Shown one piece after another: positions 15,103 to 24,318 of a DNA stretch of 64,000 nucleotides. Both the position numbers and the translations under genes were made by a program. The stretch is from positions 310,001 through 374,000 of the forward strand of contig CANMCX010000003.1 in NCBI GenBank assembly GCA_947496465.1, read 5' to 3'. Each line of letters starts with the position of its first letter. Within the stretch, counting starts at the first letter, position 1. Below the pieces are notes generated by a model. The model was given only the letters and a program-made list of their open reading frames with translations. It had not been told where the DNA came from and made no database searches. The stretch is from Marinifilum_A sediminis (GTDB taxonomy: Bacteria; Bacteroidota; Bacteroidia; Bacteroidales; Marinifilaceae).

Positions 15103-18100
15103 ATGATTGATATATATACTCCGAAAAGGATTCTGTTATTTATTTTAGCTGTTGTTCTTGTTGTAAATGCAAGTGCTCAAAATTACGTTCAAGATCAGTA
15201 TCAGTTTGTTGATCAGTTGAATAAATCAAATGTTTGGGCTGATTCTGTATTTTCGGCAATGAGCGAAGATGAGCGAATATCACAACTGTTTATGATTGCG
15301 GCTTATTCCAACAATAATAAAAAGGATTCAGAGCGAGTAGCAAACCTCGTCAACAAGTACCAAATAGGAGGAATCATATTTTTTAGTGGAGAGCCTAGAA
15401 GGCAGGCAGAATTGAGCAATTGGTATCAAAGTTTGTCGAAAACTCCAATGTGGATTGGTATGGATGCTGAAAATGGTTTGGGCATGCGATTGAAACAAAC
15501 CATTAGTTATCCGCGTCAGCTGATGCTTGGTGCAGTTCAGGATAATGATCTGATTTATCAATTAGGCGAACAGATTGGTGCTGAATGCATGCGTTTGGGA
15601 GTTCATGTTAATTTTTCTCCAGTTATGGATGTAAATAACAATCCGGCCAATCCTGTAATTAGCAGTCGATCTTTTGGTGAAGATAGATACAATGTTACCA
15701 ATAAATCATATGCTTTTGCAATGGGAATGCAACATGCAGGTATAATTCCAGTAGGAAAGCATTTTCCTGGTCATGGGGATACGGATACCGATTCTCATTA
15801 CGATTTGCCAATAGTGAATCATTCCAGATTGCGTTTAGATTCGATAGAGTTGTATCCATTTAAAAAAATAATTGAACAGGGAATTGGTGGGATTATGGTA
15901 TCTCATTTAAATGTGCCTGCCTTGGATAGGGAGCAGCATGTAGCAACTTTATCGAAACCAATTGTTACAGGTGTTCTTAAAGAGGAGTTTGGTTTTAATG
16001 GATTGGTATTTACTGATGCATTAAACATGAAAGGCATTCGGAAATTTTATGCGAAAGGAGTGGTTGATGCTAAAGCCTTAATTGCAGGGAATGACGTTTT
16101 GTTATTTACCGAAGATGTTGCAATTGCTTTGGATGAGATTAAATTGGCAATAGGTAGAGGTGAATTGTCATGGGACGAAATCAATCAAAAATGTAAGAAA
16201 ATATTAAAAGCTAAATATTGGCTTGGTTTGAATCAGTATAAGCCAGTTGATATGAATAGACTTTGGTCAGGTTTAAATACGCAAGAGGGTTTTATTTTAT
16301 GTAGAAAACTGACAGAGGAAGCCATAACAATAGTTAATAATGAAAATAAACTACTTCCATTAAAACGTTTGGATACTCTTAAAATAGCTGCTGTTGCTAT
16401 GGGAGCATCTATTCGTAACAGATTTCAGGAATATTTAGGGCGCTATACGGATATGGATTTTTATCAGATTGATAAGAGTGCTTCTAAGGAAGAATATCAA
16501 AAGCTTCAGAAGAAATTGGACAAGTACAATTTGATTATCGTGAGCAAGCATGATAGCGATATGAGAGCTACACGTAAATTTGGAGTTACTAGTCAGACTG
16601 TAGATTTTTTATCCAATATCTCGAAAGAAAAAAAAGTAATTTTTGATTTGTTTGCCAACCCTTATGCTTTGGATTTGTATAAAGATCTGGATAATTTGGA
16701 GGGAATTGTAATTTCCTATCAGGACTCGAGAGAGGCACAAATGGCTTCGGCGCAAATTATTTTTGGAGGATTAGCTGCCAAAGGAAAACTGCCTGTAAGT
16801 ATAAACGAGAAGTTTCCTGTAGGAACAGGATATCCGAGTACACGAAATCGTTTGGGATATGCATTGCCAGAACAAGTTGGCTTGAGTACTTTGAAATTGA
16901 ATGTGATTGATTCCATAGTGAAAGATGCGATTAAAAAGAAAGCTACACCAGGAGCTCAGGTTTTGGTATCATCTAAAGGAAAAATCGTTTTTAATAAATC
17001 ATACGGACACCATACTTATGCCAAAAAGATTGAGGTAAGAAACCCGGATATTTATGATTTGGCTTCACTCACCAAAATAACAGCTACTCTACCTAGTTTG
17101 ATGCAATTGAGTGATGAAGGATGGATTGATATCGATAAAAATTTAGGCGAGTATTTTACCAAGGCGAAGAATACGAATAAGGATACCCTGATATTAAGGA
17201 AAATTTTAGCTCATGAAGCTCGTCTGTTAAGTTGGAAACCTTTCCATTGGGAAACTGTAGATTCTGCGAGTTTTGACGGTCAGCTTTTTAGGAGAAGATA
17301 CTCCCGACGTTACAGTATGAAAGTGGCAAATGGTCTCTATATTGATAGAAATTACAAATTTAAGAAAGGCATATTTTCCAATGTAAAATCTGAGGAATTT
17401 TCGGTTGAGATTGCAAAGAAGTACTTCATTCATAAGAACTATAAGGATACCATTATTCAACACATATTGGATTCGGATTTTCGTGAAGAGAATGGGTATA
17501 AATATAGTGATTTAGGCTTTATCATGATGGGAGAAATGATAAAGGAAACTTCTAATGAGAGTTTGGATCAGTTTACAAGCAGGCATTTTTACAGAATGTT
17601 GGGTGCAGGAAGTTTGGGATATCATCCTAAGAAAAGATTTAGCTTGGAGAGAATTGTGCCAACACAAAATGATAAGTTTTTTAGGAAACAATGGGTGAAA
17701 GGATACGTTCACGATCCTACATCGGCAATGTTGGGTGGAGTATCTGGTCATGCAGGATTATTTGGTAATGCGGGCGATCTTGCGAAATTAATTCAAATGT
17801 ATTTGCAGAATGGAAGTTATGGTGGAGAAACGTATATAAGTGAGGAAACCATAAAGAAATTTACTTCTCGTGCATTTCCTGATGGAGAAAACCGAAGAGG
17901 AATTGGTTTTGATAAACCATTTTTAGATCCTGAAGAAGAAGGAGGACCCACCTGCAAGGAAGCATCTCCATCGAGTTATGGGCATACTGGTTTTACCGGA
18001 ACTATGGTTTGGGTAGATCCAAAGTATGATTTGGTTTACATCTTTTTATCGAATAGAATTTGCCCCGATGAGTCGAATACCAAATTGATGAAAATGGATG

Positions 18101-18213
18101 TTCGAACTAAAATTCAAGAGTGCATTTACAAGTCAATATTGCCCCAGCCAACAAAATCTTTAGATTTTACCGATTTGAGTGTATCACCATTTAGTGAAAG
18201 GATTTTTAATTAA
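15103..18213 (+). CDS. GH3 beta-N-acetylhexosaminidase fused to a beta-lactamase-type serine hydrolase
   Basis: This 1036-residue exported enzyme (signal peptide ending NASAQ) has three parts. Residues of about 40-370 are a GH3 catalytic domain of NagZ type with the KHFPGHGDT signature (219-227) and downstream DSH. A GH3 C-terminal domain spans about 400-590. Residues of about 610-1010 are a beta-lactamase/esterase domain with SxxK (S655-K658), YSD at 801-803 in place of the usual YxN, and HTG (961-963). The likely role is peptidoglycan turnover in the periplasm: the GH3 part removes GlcNAc, and the serine hydrolase may act on stem peptides or lactyl linkages. Its 3' end overlaps the convergent CYTH gene by 30 bp. 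Confidence 0.9.
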   Translation: MIDIYTPKRILLFILAVVLVVNASAQNYVQDQYQFVDQLNKSNVWADSVFSAMSEDERISQLFMIAAYSNNNKKDSERVANLVNKYQIGGIIFFSGEPRRQAELSNWYQSLSKTPMWIGMDAENGLGMRLKQTISYPRQLMLGAVQDNDLIYQLGEQIGAECMRLGVHVNFSPVMDVNNNPANPVISSRSFGEDRYNVTNKSYAFAMGMQHAGIIPVGKHFPGHGDTDTDSHYDLPIVNHSRLRLDSIELYPFKKIIEQGIGGIMVSHLNVPALDREQHVATLSKPIVTGVLKEEFGFNGLVFTDALNMKGIRKFYAKGVVDAKALIAGNDVLLFTEDVAIALDEIKLAIGRGELSWDEINQKCKKILKAKYWLGLNQYKPVDMNRLWSGLNTQEGFILCRKLTEEAITIVNNENKLLPLKRLDTLKIAAVAMGASIRNRFQEYLGRYTDMDFYQIDKSASKEEYQKLQKKLDKYNLIIVSKHDSDMRATRKFGVTSQTVDFLSNISKEKKVIFDLFANPYALDLYKDLDNLEGIVISYQDSREAQMASAQIIFGGLAAKGKLPVSINEKFPVGTGYPSTRNRLGYALPEQVGLSTLKLNVIDSIVKDAIKKKATPGAQVLVSSKGKIVFNKSYGHHTYAKKIEVRNPDIYDLASLTKITATLPSLMQLSDEGWIDIDKNLGEYFTKAKNTNKDTLILRKILAHEARLLSWKPFHWETVDSASFDGQLFRRRYSRRYSMKVANGLYIDRNYKFKKGIFSNVKSEEFSVEIAKKYFIHKNYKDTIIQHILDSDFREENGYKYSDLGFIMMGEMIKETSNESLDQFTSRHFYRMLGAGSLGYHPKKRFSLERIVPTQNDKFFRKQWVKGYVHDPTSAMLGGVSGHAGLFGNAGDLAKLIQMYLQNGSYGGETYISEETIKKFTSRAFPDGENRRGIGFDKPFLDPEEEGGPTCKEASPSSYGHTGFTGTMVWVDPKYDLVYIFLSNRICPDESNTKLMKMDVRTKIQECIYKSILPQPTKSLDFTDLSVSPFSERIFN

Positions 18214-18642
18214 AGAAACATTCAAGTAACGAGAATCCTGGCTAACTTCTTTGTCAATCCAGTTGGGTAGATTGATTTCTTCATTTTCATTAGAGAGTTC
18301 CACTTCAGCCACAATTAGTCCTCTGTTTGCTCCATCGAAAACATCAATTTCCCAGGTAAGATTGTCTTGGGGAATCAGGTAACGTGATTTTTCAATTTTA
18401 GCATCGCACATTTGGAGTAATTCTTTAGCATCATACAAAGGAATTTCATACTCGAATTCGGCTCGTTTTAAAATATCATTTCCACTTTTAATGGTAAGGA
18501 ATGCTTGGGTGTCTGCAATTCGAATACGAAGGCTTTTGTTAGGATCGCTCCACAAATATCCCTGAACTAACTTTTTACCCTGTTCCGGTAAGTTCAACTT
18601 CTCTTTTTTTACCAGATATTTTCGTTCTATTTCTACTCCCAT
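18184..18642 (-). CDS. CYTH domain protein
   Basis: This 152-residue protein has the signature EIERKYLV (residues 4-11) followed by alternating charged strands (SLRIRIADTQAFLTIKSG, AEFEYEIP, WEIDVFDG, AEVELSNE). These place it in the CYTH/triphosphate tunnel metalloenzyme family, whose members hydrolyse triphosphates or inorganic polyphosphate; adenylate cyclase activity is less likely for a stand-alone short CYTH. Its ATG overlaps the coaX stop by one base, so the two are translationally coupled. Confidence 0.9.
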   Translation of the reverse strand: MGVEIERKYLVKKEKLNLPEQGKKLVQGYLWSDPNKSLRIRIADTQAFLTIKSGNDILKRAEFEYEIPLYDAKELLQMCDAKIEKSRYLIPQDNLTWEIDVFDGANRGLIVAEVELSNENEEINLPNWIDKEVSQDSRYLNVSLIKNPFTKW

Positions 18643-19409
18643 TATTTGTGAAATTTATTTCCTATAATCTTTAATCCATCAAGTGTTAGCATCGGTTCGT
18701 GATGATCAAATTTATCGATAATTGAGCTCATGACTTGTGATAAACCACCTGTTGCGATAATTGTTGTTTTACCATCCAATTCTTTACAAATCTCTTCTAA
18801 AAGATATTGCACCAATCCTTTGTAACCCATTACAATTCCAGCTTGTAAGGCATGAGTTGTGTTTTTACCGATGCATGAAGGAGGAACAGCAATGTCAACA
18901 TTAGGCAGTTTGGCAGTTTTTTGAGAGAGAGAAGACATAGCTGTTTTTAATCCAGGAGCAATGCTTACACCTAAGAGATTGCCATCAGCTTTTATGGCAG
19001 TAAAAGTGAGTGCTGTACCAAAATCAACAACAATACAGTTGCCCTGGTATTTGCTGTAAGCCGCAACTGCATTGGCGACCAAATCGGTTCCAATTTCGTA
19101 TGGATTTTGAATGCCTATATCGAGATGAGGATACATTTCCGGACCTAAAATTAAAGCTTCCTGACCAAATAGCTTTTTAATCATTTCTTGTATTGGTGAT
19201 ATCAGCGAAGGAACCACACTGCTTACAACAATTCGGTCTATTTGATTCAAGTCTACATTTCTGCTTGAAAGGAGTGTTCTGTAAATAACTTCGTATTCAT
19301 CGGCAGTTTTATTGGCAACAGTGTGAATTCTGAACTGTTCGGTCCAATGGTTGTTTTCTGATAATCCGCAAACAACATTCGAGTTTCCTATATCAATGGC
19401 TAATAACAT
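18642..19409 (-). CDS. coaX: Type III pantothenate kinase
   Basis: CoaX phosphorylates pantothenate, the first step of coenzyme A synthesis, and requires a monovalent cation. The length of 255 is normal. The N-terminal phosphate-binding motif LLAIDIGNSN, the ASKHA motif GTDLVANAVAAY, the VDFGTALTF strand (catalytic Asp) and the C-terminal ATGGLS are all present. It lies 24 bp downstream of the 2-hydroxyacid dehydrogenase gene and overlaps the CYTH gene, so it is the middle gene of a three-gene minus-strand unit. Confidence 0.95.
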   Translation of the reverse strand: MLLAIDIGNSNVVCGLSENNHWTEQFRIHTVANKTADEYEVIYRTLLSSRNVDLNQIDRIVVSSVVPSLISPIQEMIKKLFGQEALILGPEMYPHLDIGIQNPYEIGTDLVANAVAAYSKYQGNCIVVDFGTALTFTAIKADGNLLGVSIAPGLKTAMSSLSQKTAKLPNVDIAVPPSCIGKNTTHALQAGIVMGYKGLVQYLLEEICKELDGKTTIIATGGLSQVMSSIIDKFDHHEPMLTLDGLKIIGNKFHK

Positions 19410-19433
19410 ACAATTATGAATGATTTATTCGAT

Positions 19434-20375
19434 CTAATTTACTCTATTCTTTTCTTTATTATGGATCAAATAAGAGATAATGTTCTCACTGGCTTCACAA
19501 GCCATTTCAATCCTTGTTTCTATTGTAGCTGTTCCAATATGAGGAACCAGAACAGCATTATTCATTTTTAACAATTCAGGATGAATTTTTGGTTCATTTT
19601 CGAAAACATCCAAAGCTGCTCCTGCAATTGTATTTGATTTGAGTGCATCAACCAGAGCTTGTTCGTCAACAACAGGTCCTCTTGCGGTATTGATTAGAAA
19701 AGCCGAGTTTTTCATAAGCTTTAATTCTTTTACACCAATAAGATGATGGGTTTGTTCTGTAAATGGACAATTTAAGGAAACAAGATCAGATTTAGATAGT
19801 AACTCCTCAAAACCTGCATATTTATATTTGGATTCAAGTTTGGGTTTACGGTTGTGATAAAGGATTTTCATGCCAAAAACTTCAGCTTTTTGGGCGATAG
19901 ATTTACCAATTTTGCCCATTCCCACAATTCCCAGAGTTTTCCCTTTTAAGGTATTGCCTAAATTTTTCATCACACCCCATTCAAAATCAGGATTGCTTAT
20001 TAAAGCATGATGACACTCGGCAACTCTTCTACCTAATGAAAGCATTAATGCTAAACACAATTCGGCAGTTGGTTCACATACCGCATCAGGTGTATTACAA
20101 ACTAAAATATTCTGCTGATTTGCAGTTGCGATATCTATATTGTTGAAGCCTACACCGTAATTGCTAATCATCTTAAGATTTTTCCCAGCTGATATTAATT
20201 TTTTAGGTACTTCGCGATTAAAAATTGACAAAAGAGCTACACAGTCAGGAACAAGAGCAATTAATTCATCATTTGTAAAAAATTCCTTCACGGGATAAAT
20301 CAATTCGAAATGCTTATTTAATTCAACAAGTCCTTCTTTAGGAACAGAATAGCTAACTAGTATTTTCTCTTTCAT
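19434..20375 (-). CDS. D-2-hydroxyacid dehydrogenase (glyoxylate/hydroxypyruvate reductase type)
   Basis: This NAD(P)-dependent dehydrogenase has 313 residues. A catalytic domain flanks a Rossmann domain with GIVGMGKIG (about 149-157). The catalytic triad pattern is present: Arg in NTARGPVVDE, Glu in FENEP and His in PHIGTAT. The lack of a C-terminal ACT domain argues against a classic long SerA. The substrate (glyoxylate, hydroxypyruvate or another 2-oxoacid) cannot be read from the sequence. It is the first gene of the unit with coaX and CYTH. Confidence 0.88.
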   Translation of the reverse strand: MKEKILVSYSVPKEGLVELNKHFELIYPVKEFFTNDELIALVPDCVALLSIFNREVPKKLISAGKNLKMISNYGVGFNNIDIATANQQNILVCNTPDAVCEPTAELCLALMLSLGRRVAECHHALISNPDFEWGVMKNLGNTLKGKTLGIVGMGKIGKSIAQKAEVFGMKILYHNRKPKLESKYKYAGFEELLSKSDLVSLNCPFTEQTHHLIGVKELKLMKNSAFLINTARGPVVDEQALVDALKSNTIAGAALDVFENEPKIHPELLKMNNAVLVPHIGTATIETRIEMACEASENIISYLIHNKEKNRVN

Positions 20376-20487
20376 CGCTTGGTTTTTCTAAGGTTTTTCG
20401 ATGTTGAAATTTAAGAAATCATTATTAATAAGCTGTATTTGATTTTATAAAATCTGAAAAATTTGGTACAATTTTGAAAATTGAAGT

Positions 20488-20520
20488 TTTGAGCTTTCTT
20501 TGTAGATTTGTCACAAATTC
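20488..20520 (+). promoter_or_regulatory. Predicted promoter of the ATP-grasp gene
   Basis: TTTG (20488-20491), a 21-bp spacer and an exact -7 box TAGATTTG (20513-20520). Transcription would start near 20525, leaving a leader of about 15 nt before the ATG at 20540. Confidence 0.6.
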
Positions 20521-20539
20521 ACAACTAACATTGCACTAA

Positions 20540-21703
20540 ATGATTTTATTGGACAAACCATATGTTTCAAATTTCTTAAAAGAAACCATTGTAAAGTACG
20601 ATTTTCCTGCTTTGGATACCGGAAATATTACGGAAAAAGGAGAGCTATCACTAATTCAGCCCGAAGAGGTGATCGAGAATTTTCGTAATGATCCAAACAG
20701 TCGTTTGTATACCAATTCAGAGAATTCAATAAATTGGGTGGTGAACCATTTGGGATTTACCAAACTCCCTGAGTACATCAATGTTTTTAAGAATAAAGTT
20801 GAATTCAGAAAGCTGATCCAGCAAATCTATCCTAACTTCTTTTTTCGTGAGGTAAGTTTAAGCGAGATTGATGAGATCAAGCTGGAAGAATTGCCAATGC
20901 CTTTTATCATTAAGCCTGCGGTTGGCTTTTTAAGTTTGGGTGTTCATAAGGTTTTAAGTCACAACGATTGGGATAGAGTAAAACAATTGATCCGTGATGA
21001 ATTTACCGAAGCAAAATGTTTGTTTCCTATTGAAGTGGTTAATGCATCGAGCTTTTTGATTGAGGAAATAATTGAAGGAGAGGAGTTCGCTTTCGATGCT
21101 TATTTCGATGAGGTCGGAGAGGCAACTATTTTGGGAATTTCAAAGCACCTTTTTTCTTCGGAAACCGATGTAAGTGATCGTGTTTACTATACTTCGAAGG
21201 ACACCATTAAAACCTACTTACCACAGTTTTTAGATTTTGTTAAAGAATTAGGTGATAGAGCTAATTTGAGAAATTTTCCAGTGCATGTTGAGGTACGTGT
21301 TGATAAAAATGGAGTACTGATTCCTATTGAGGTGAACCCAATGCGTTTTGGGGGTTGGTGTACCACAGCTGATCTTACTCATTATGCAACTAAACTGAAC
21401 CCTTACCACTGTTTTTTGAATAATATCAAACCTGATTGGAACAAGATATTGGAGGAAATGGACGATGATTTCTACTCATTGGTAATATTAGACAATTCAA
21501 CAGGTGTTCCATCCAAGGAAATTGCAAAATTTGATTACGATGCACTTTTGAATAAATTTGTAAAGCCTTTGGAATTAAGAAAGGTAGATTATAAAATGTA
21601 CTCTATTTTTGGGATGCTTTATACTCAAACACCAAAAGATCAATTTGCTGAAATTGAGGAGATTTTGACTTCTGATTTAAGGGGATTTGTTGAGAAAAAC
21701 TAA
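20540..21703 (+). CDS. ATP-grasp domain protein
   Basis: This 387-residue protein has the ATP-grasp features of carboxylate-amine or carboxylate-thiol ligases: the nucleotide-binding lysine in FIIKPAVGFLSLG, the FLIEEIIEGEEFAFDAYF strand and metal-binding EVNPMRFGG (about 262-270). The N- and C-terminal parts do not match a ligase of known substrate, and no pathway genes are adjacent. A GNAT acetyltransferase gene follows 8 bp later and is almost certainly co-transcribed, so a small-molecule modification step shared by both is possible. Confidence 0.82.
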   Translation: MILLDKPYVSNFLKETIVKYDFPALDTGNITEKGELSLIQPEEVIENFRNDPNSRLYTNSENSINWVVNHLGFTKLPEYINVFKNKVEFRKLIQQIYPNFFFREVSLSEIDEIKLEELPMPFIIKPAVGFLSLGVHKVLSHNDWDRVKQLIRDEFTEAKCLFPIEVVNASSFLIEEIIEGEEFAFDAYFDEVGEATILGISKHLFSSETDVSDRVYYTSKDTIKTYLPQFLDFVKELGDRANLRNFPVHVEVRVDKNGVLIPIEVNPMRFGGWCTTADLTHYATKLNPYHCFLNNIKPDWNKILEEMDDDFYSLVILDNSTGVPSKEIAKFDYDALLNKFVKPLELRKVDYKMYSIFGMLYTQTPKDQFAEIEEILTSDLRGFVEKN

Positions 21704-21711
21704 TACCAGTA

Positions 21712-22230
21712 ATGGATAAAAATATTATCATTCGTAAAGCCAAACTTGAAGATGCATGCAATATTGCCATGTTGAAAATTCAGGTTTGGCTTCACACATA
21801 TGCTACCGATGGCATCGAGCCCGAATATGCCGAATATCTCAATACCGAAATTACCAAAGAGAAAACAGAGACTATAATTATAAATTCTAAAAAGCAATTG
21901 TTTTTAGCTGAGAAGGAGGGAAGGATTATTGCCTGCTATCAGTTGGATTTTGATACCTCTTGCCCAGTAAATAAAATAAAAGAACCCGAATTGTCGGTAC
22001 TCTATTTGTCTCAGCATTTTCATGGTAGGGGAATTGGAAGAGAACTTTTATTGCATGCAGAAAAAGAAATAAAAAAATCTGGATATTCTGGTATTTGGTT
22101 AACAGCTTATCACGAGAACAGACAGGCAATTGACTTTTACTATCGCCAAAATTATCTAATGAAAGGGAAATGCTTCTTCGAAATGGGCGATAGTAAGTAT
22201 GAGAATTGGGTATTTTGGAAAGTATTGTAA
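21712..22230 (+). CDS. GNAT family N-acetyltransferase
   Basis: This 172-residue protein has the GNAT fold: an N-terminal IIIRKAKLEDACNIA strand-helix, the central LSVLYLSQHFHGRGIGREL acetyl-CoA loop (R/QxxGxG/A type, HGRGIG) and the C-terminal YHENRQAIDFYYRQNY. The acceptor substrate is unknown. It begins 8 bp after the ATP-grasp gene and completes that two-gene operon. Confidence 0.88.
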   Translation: MDKNIIIRKAKLEDACNIAMLKIQVWLHTYATDGIEPEYAEYLNTEITKEKTETIIINSKKQLFLAEKEGRIIACYQLDFDTSCPVNKIKEPELSVLYLSQHFHGRGIGRELLLHAEKEIKKSGYSGIWLTAYHENRQAIDFYYRQNYLMKGKCFFEMGDSKYENWVFWKVL

Positions 22231-22318
22231 ATTAGAATAAGAAACAAAGGAAGTATTATATGCAGTTGTATACCAAATCGACCAAGCGACCGTTTACTTG
22301 AATAATGTTATGAGTTTT

Positions 22319-22582
22319 TCAAATCATTATGAAAATGGGAGCCTGATTTTTTTTAAGATGTTTTAATTGCATTTTAAGAGTGTTAAGGTATTGTTTAAAA
22401 TCATTATTTCTTACTTCATTCTTATCATGCAATAAAAACAAAGGAATTTCGCTTAAGTGCTCATAGTGTTCAGGAAATTGATTTTTGATATCCATTGTAA
22501 CAATAAGAATTTCATTAATCAATTTATTTAAGTTTCTGTTTTCTTGAGCATGTCGTTTTGGTAATAACTTGTTATTATTCAT
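22319..22582 (-). CDS. Small protein of unknown function
   Basis: This 87-residue, basic, helical protein (NNNKLLPKRHAQENRNLNKLINEI, LKMQLKHLKKNQ) has no signal peptide or membrane segment. No family is recognised. It lies in the same orientation as the CsbD-like and AraC genes upstream, although a terminator at 22635 separates it from them. It is probably a real gene, judging from its length and codon pattern in a region without other frames. Confidence 0.55.
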   Translation of the reverse strand: MNNNKLLPKRHAQENRNLNKLINEILIVTMDIKNQFPEHYEHLSEIPLFLLHDKNEVRNNDFKQYLNTLKMQLKHLKKNQAPIFIMI

Positions 22583-22634
22583 AACTAAATCATTTAATAT
22601 TTCGTAGACTTAAAGCCTTATTAATCTGCAAAAT

Positions 22635-22660
22635 AAGGACAGATTTTTAAATCTGTCCTT
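22635..22660 (-). terminator. Terminator of the CsbD-like gene
   Basis: AAGGACAGAT (22635-22644) and ATCTGTCCTT (22651-22660) are a perfect 10-bp inverted repeat with a 6-nt loop. On the minus strand it is followed by ATTTTGC. It lies 71 bp past the stop of the CsbD-like gene. Confidence 0.7.
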
Positions 22661-22730
22661 TGGATTATTTCCAAATAGTATATATTAATTCATGTTAATT
22701 AATACGCTGTTATTTGGTTGTCAAGGAAGA

Positions 22731-22955
22731 TTAAACTAGACTCGGTTGAACTTTTTTGATGATGTTAATCACCTCATTTCGTTTCTTGTTCAATCTACTT
22801 TCTACCCTGTTGAGCAATTCATTTTCCTTACCTGCTTCAAACTTTAGGTCTGCATCGGTAAGTTGTGAATACTTTTCTTTCAGTCTTTTTGACTGGTTTG
22901 TCCAATTTCCTGTAATCTTAAAAGCATCATTGCTTTTGTTTCGATTTGTATCCAT
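22731..22955 (-). CDS. CsbD-like stress protein
   Basis: This 74-residue soluble protein has the CsbD pattern: ITGNWTNQSKRLKEKYSQLTDADLKFEAGKE-type spacing of Gly-Asn-Trp, Lys-rich helix, LTDADL and a second amphipathic helix. CsbD proteins are induced by general stress, and their molecular role is not established. It is followed by its own terminator and preceded, in the same orientation, by an AraC-type regulator gene 96 bp upstream. Confidence 0.78.
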   Translation of the reverse strand: MDTNRNKSNDAFKITGNWTNQSKRLKEKYSQLTDADLKFEAGKENELLNRVESRLNKKRNEVINIIKKVQPSLV

Positions 22956-23051
22956 TTTTATTATTCATATTGTAATTGAATTATTACATTACAAATATGG
23001 TAATCAATAGAATAGATATTGTTACACTTTGATTTAAAATCTTTACATATA

Positions 23052-23612
23052 TCACAGGTTTTCTAAGTTTTTTTTACGTTTTTGTTTTAATTCCTTGTAA
23101 AAGGAAGGGGATAGTCCTGTGATTTTTTTGAACTGATTTGATAGGTGCGCAACACTACTGTAATTCAGTTTATAGGAAATCTCTGTGAGATTAAGCTCGT
23201 CGTATAAAAGAAGTTCCTTAACCTTTTCAATTTTATTGATAATTATGAATTGTTGAATGGTTATACCTTTAACTTCTGAAAAAGTATTGGCAAGGTAAGT
23301 ATAATTATAGCCTAATTTTTCGCTAATATAATCGGAGTAATTTTCTTTAGGTACTTCATCGGAATAATGAATCACTTCGGTAATTGCATTTTTTATTTTT
23401 TCAATCAGAATGGCTTTTTTATCGTCCATTAGTTCCAAACCTGACTTTTGCAAATTTTCTTTAAGCCATTTTCGTTGATTTTCGTTAATATCTTCTAGAA
23501 TTTCAATCATTCCTAAGTCTACAATAATATAATGCAATCCAAGCTTTTCCAACTCTTCTTTTACGATCATTTTGCACCGTAGACTAACCATATATTTGAT
23601 GTACAATTTCAT
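23052..23612 (-). CDS. AraC-family transcriptional regulator
   Basis: This 186-residue protein has a C-terminal double helix-turn-helix of AraC/XylS type (about 90-180: FSEVKGITIQQFIIINKIEKVKELL, LTEISYKLNYSSVAHLSNQFKKITGLSPSFYK). The short N-terminal part (about 80 residues) has no recognised sensor domain. Internal ATG codons leave the start uncertain; residues M8 and M15 are alternatives. It may control the neighbouring CsbD-like gene, which lies downstream in the same orientation. That link is inference. Confidence 0.88.
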   Translation of the reverse strand: MKLYIKYMVSLRCKMIVKEELEKLGLHYIIVDLGMIEILEDINENQRKWLKENLQKSGLELMDDKKAILIEKIKNAITEVIHYSDEVPKENYSDYISEKLGYNYTYLANTFSEVKGITIQQFIIINKIEKVKELLLYDELNLTEISYKLNYSSVAHLSNQFKKITGLSPSFYKELKQKRKKNLENL

Positions 23613-23986
23613 AATTCCGCAAATTTGTGTTATCGAGAAAGACTGTTCATCAGCATAGTTCCATCGCTAGCTTTGTGCAGATTACTTACTGCTCTAATAG
23701 GCTATTTTTCCTATATTGCGTGCTTGATATCAAAATGTAGGAACTCTTGTTAGTATGACCATTAATCATTTCGGGAATGGTTTCATAGGTAATTTAAAAA
23801 CTCCATATTATTAGTTTACAAATTACAAAAAAAAACATCAATTTCTTATAAAACTACTATTGGTAATTATCTTAATTTTACGGCGTAATTTAATAATATT
23901 GTATTAAAGGCATAAGTTGCTTGGCATCAAAGAAATGCTAAGTAGCTTTAAAAAATGAATATTTTAATGCGAGAGCTGCTCTACTT
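23613..23986. other. Intergenic region, nothing recognised
   Basis: About 370 bp of AT-rich sequence lie between the araC-type gene and the end of the DUF4405 gene. I see no convincing short ORF, exact TAnnTTTG box, terminator hairpin or repeat in it. Confidence 0.4.
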
Positions 23987-24307
23987 TTATATAATTGCAT
24001 GCAAAGGAAATAAGCTTACTACAATTAAAAATACTACCATTGCCCATAAAGCTTCCTTGCTGATTTTGGTGTATTTTACTTTTTTTATGTGATTATGCAA
24101 GGCTTTCCAATTGTATACGATGTGGAGTATCATTAAGATTGCAAATAAAAATCCGGCAGTATTGTGTACTGCCATCCAATACTCCCGAGTACTTGTTAGT
24201 GCTTCCAGTTGTAAGTTATGGTTCATTACTCCAGAAAAGGGCAAAGTAATGCCTGATAAAAACATTCCAATAGAACTAAATGCTCTTCTATTAAATTCTT
24301 GCTTCAT
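23987..24307 (-). CDS. DUF4405 membrane protein (cytochrome b-like)
   Basis: This 106-residue protein has three membrane helices (about 12-30, 46-66 and 86-104) and histidines placed within or at the edge of helices (GVMNH, MAVHNTAG, LMILHIVYNW, FPLHAII). DUF4405 proteins resemble small di-heme cytochrome b subunits, so heme binding and electron transfer are plausible. The gene is divergent from cydAB across a 422-bp gap. Its leader contains ten TTAA repeats starting 11 bp before the ATG. Confidence 0.75.
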   Translation of the reverse strand: MKQEFNRRAFSSIGMFLSGITLPFSGVMNHNLQLEALTSTREYWMAVHNTAGFLFAILMILHIVYNWKALHNHIKKVKYTKISKEALWAMVVFLIVVSLFPLHAII

Positions 24308-24318
24308 TGTAATAATCT

